DNA from: Terfezia claveryi
Lineage: Eukaryota > Ascomycota > Pezizomycetes > Pezizales > Pezizaceae
DNA: 20,114 bases
NCBI GenBank assembly: GCA_015179025.1
Contig: WHUX01000544.1
Location: 1 to 20,114, forward strand
Reading direction: 5' to 3'
The notes under the pieces are model-generated. The model saw only the letters and a program-made list of their open reading frames with translations. It did no database searches and had not been told where the DNA came from. This document shows, in pieces, positions 18,355 through 20,114 of this stretch. The position numbers and the translations under genes are program-made. The stretch's first letter is position 1, and every line of letters starts with the position of its first letter.

Positions 18355-18903
18355 TATATGAGAAACTCATGCTTTGAGACTTATATATATATATATGCAA
18401 GAAACTCATGCTTTTCGAAGCTTATATATATATATGTGAGAAACTCATACTTTTCGAGGCTTATATATATATATACGAGAAACTCGTGCTTTTTAAGGCT
18501 TATATATAGATATATGAGAAACTCATGCTTTTCGAGACTTATATATATATATGTGGGAAACTCGTACTTTGTAGATATATATATATATATATGGGAGAAA
18601 CTCGTGCTTTTGTGACTTATATATATATATGCGAGAAACTCATGCTTTTTGAGGCTTTTAGATATATATGCGAGAAACTCATGATTTTGAAGCTTATTAA
18701 TATATATGCAGGAAACTCGTGCTTTGGAGATATATATATATATATGCGAGAAACTCGTGCTTTTGAGGCTTATTAGTATATATGCGGGAAACTCGTGCTT
18801 TGGAGATATATATATACTCATGCTTTTTGAGGCTTCTAGATATATATGCGATAAACTCATGCTTTAAGACTTATATATATATATATGCGAAAAACTCATC
18901 ATT
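18355..18903. repeat. 39-bp TA-rich minisatellite
   Basis: GAAACTC(A/G)TGCTTT followed by a GAGGCTTATATATATAT tract recurs at 18362, 18401, 18440, 18479, 18518, 18557, 18597, 18635, 18674, 18712, 18750 and 18788, then near 18852 and 18890. The usual period is 38-40 bp. The TA run varies in length. Confidence 0.93.
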
Positions 18904-19030
18904 AGTTTCATCTGGAAGCCTCGAAAAGTATGAATATATATATAAGTCTCAAAGCATGAGTTTCTCGTATATATATATATATATCTCCAAAGGACAAGTT
19001 TCCTGCATATATACTAATAAGCCTCAAGAG
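18904..19030. repeat. Inverted part of the 39-bp minisatellite
   Basis: Here the unit appears as its reverse complement: AAGCCTCGAAAAGTATGA, then AGTCTCAAAGCATGAGTTTC, then CTAATAAGCCTCAAGAG. The array thus switches orientation near 18904 and is cut at 19030 by element C in the middle of a unit. Confidence 0.85.
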
Positions 19031-19578
19031 TGTCACAACCGTCCTTTCCTAGCCAGGTTTGAGAGTCAGACGGGATTCCGTCCGACTCTCGTTATTGTTG
19101 GTTGATATCGTTGTTATCTCTGTTCCCGAGATAAGGGGTCTCGGGAACCTTATTCCTTCCGGTGGCCTTGGCCAGGAAGGAAGCCTGTATATATAGCTTG
19201 CTCTCTCCGCCCTCTCGTTGGATCCCCATCCAACGTCTTGTATACCCAATACAGGACCTTGCTTCCCCCAGCGCTTGTGCACCTCCCTTGTGTACATCCT
19301 TGTCTCGAACAAACAACTCTGTAGTACAGCTGCCTCCCTTGACACACGCGGCAACTGCCTCCGCGTGTCTCGTGTCTCTTGCCTCTTGCCTCTTGCCTCT
19401 TGCCTCTTGCCCTTGCCCCCGTCTCAGTCTTCCCCTGGTCACACACGTAGCGTTCCTACGTGTGTCTTACCCTAGCCTTTCCCCCGATCACACACGTAGC
19501 GCTCCTACGTATGCGATTGCCCCTTGCTACTTCCCCGGCGTACCCCTTGGTCGCCTTGTTCCCAGAGCCCACGTTACA
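19031..19578 (+). repeat. Element C 5' LTR
   Basis: It runs from TGTCACAACCG to ACGTTACA, 548 bp. U3 holds two strong inverted repeats: 19061-19073 with 19078-19090 (13-bp arms, one mismatch), and GTTCCCGAGA (19122-19131) with TCTCGGGAAC (19139-19148), perfect. TATA is at 19188-19195 and the R hairpin follows. U5 has a CTTGCCT microsatellite (about 19378-19415). It also has a perfect 10-bp inverted repeat ACACACGTAG-cgttc-CTACGTGTGT (19441-19465), partly duplicated at 19490-19513. The R-U5 order matches A and B. Confidence 0.88.
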
Positions 19579-19580
19579 CT

Positions 19581-19589
19581 ACGTTGGAT
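19581..19589 (+). promoter_or_regulatory. Candidate self-priming primer-binding site of C
   Basis: ACGTTGGAT starts two bases after the LTR and is perfectly complementary to ATCCAACGT at 19228-19236, about 33 bp downstream of the LTR TATA box. This is the least decayed copy of the arrangement. Confidence 0.55.
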
Positions 19590-19609
19590 CTTTCAGACCA
19601 ACTGGTACG

Positions 19610-20114
19610 ATGTCCGCGAACATTCCACTACCCACCGATAGATTCGCAGCCTGGAGGGCGACTCCGATCCCATCAGACCCGACAGAACTATCAGCATACC
19701 GACGAACTGTGATCGAGATATTCACAGATACTTATGCCATCGGCGAACAACAAGGAGCGGACCTTCAGAAAGCCGAAAGGCGAATCCGAGAAGCTGAAGA
19801 TGAAATAACCCTCCTCCGAGAAGATGCAGCAGAGGACAGGATAACCATCCGGAGACTGACTCGCGCTTTGGACCTGACCGATGGTCCAAAAAACCAGAAA
19901 ATACAAGACCTACCCACCCCGCCCAAGTTTAATGGGGACCGGGGCCGGCTACGAGCATGGAAAAACTCTGTGCAGATAAAACTCTCTGGGGACTCGGCGA
20001 AGTTCCCCACCGTCCACCACCAGCTCTCATATGTCTATGGCCTACTGGAGGGTAAGGCCATGGACCAGGTACAGCCCTTCGTCAAGGCCACGGGGATTGA
20101 TCTGGTAGACATCC
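19610..20114 (+). CDS. gag: Element C Gag, partial at the window end
   Basis: ATG 19610 opens a frame with no stop to the end of the window (168 codons). It begins MSANIPLPTDRFAAW, matching the starts of the A and B gag frames. Residues about 50-90 are charged and heptad-like (KAERRIREAEDEITLLRED), a likely coiled coil. The capsid-like core begins at IQDLPTPPKFNGDRGRLRAW and continues through FPTVHHQLSYVYGLLEGKAM. The zinc knuckle expected about 250 residues further on lies outside the window. Homology to A and B, which show stops or shifts in this same part, makes this a reliable call. Intact Gag assembles the retrotransposon particle. Confidence 0.88.
   Translation, partial: MSANIPLPTDRFAAWRATPIPSDPTELSAYRRTVIEIFTDTYAIGEQQGADLQKAERRIREAEDEITLLREDAAEDRITIRRLTRALDLTDGPKNQKIQDLPTPPKFNGDRGRLRAWKNSVQIKLSGDSAKFPTVHHQLSYVYGLLEGKAMDQVQPFVKATGIDLVDI

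Larger units (their letters stand above)
19031..20114 (+). mobile_element. Element C: 5' part of a third Ty3/gypsy element
   Basis: A complete LTR, the primer site and the first 168 codons of gag are present, and the rest lies outside the window. Its palindromes and CpG sites are better kept than in A and B, and gag has no stop or shift in the part seen. It is probably the youngest of the three. The last five bases before it are AAGAG; the matching duplication cannot be checked here. Confidence 0.88.

Noticed and set aside
18014..18409. 131-codon minus-strand frame
   Set aside because: It starts in the minisatellite, ends in the 123-bp array, and the middle shows no motif or splice support.
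18381..18860. 159-codon minus-strand frame with a 13-residue repeat
   Set aside because: The period of 39 bp is 13 codons, so the minisatellite stays open by arithmetic. The peptide is an IYIYIS/KHEFLAY-type low-complexity translation on both strands.

Overview
The window looks like a repeat-rich, probably methylated or heterochromatic stretch of a filamentous fungus genome. The evidence is chromodomain-bearing Ty3/gypsy elements (chromoviruses) with features of the Tf1-type self-primed group, a gene relic with 49-60 bp introns carrying fungal-type splice and branch sites, and decay dominated by C-to-T changes, many at CpG. I cannot place it to order. No intact host gene is visible, and I found no rRNA, tRNA or CRISPR.

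Layout. 1-587 is a decayed Ty1/copia RNase H end. About 702-1319 is an 81-bp tandem repeat. 1320-13748 is Ty3/gypsy element A, old and full of stop codons. Element B (3720-10028) is nested inside the pol gene of A, with a perfect 5-bp target duplication TATAT. B ends in an extra inverted copy of its own U3, so both outer ends of the insertion are U3 ends. 13805-13884 is a stray U5 fragment. 14583-16255 (minus strand) is an intron-containing pseudogene, tentatively DUF6532-like. 17141-18069 is a 123-bp satellite of eight units. 18355-19030 is a 39-bp TA-rich minisatellite whose last part is inverted. 19031-20114 is the 5' end of element C, with a full LTR and an open gag running off the window.

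The three Ty3/gypsy elements share one design: LTR, a primer site just inside the LTR that pairs with the LTR's own predicted 5' transcript end, gag with a CCHC knuckle, a -1 frameshift signal (G GGA AAA, 5-nt spacer, 9-bp stem) seen in A and B, then pol with protease, RT, RNase H, DD35E integrase and chromodomain, a polypurine tract and LTR. Their U3 regions differ and carry different palindromes, while R-U5 is shared. A has about two dozen nonsense codons but only one clear frameshift. B has the reverse pattern: over a dozen one-base indels, mostly in homopolymers, and no clear nonsense codon. B's lesions may therefore partly be assembly errors.
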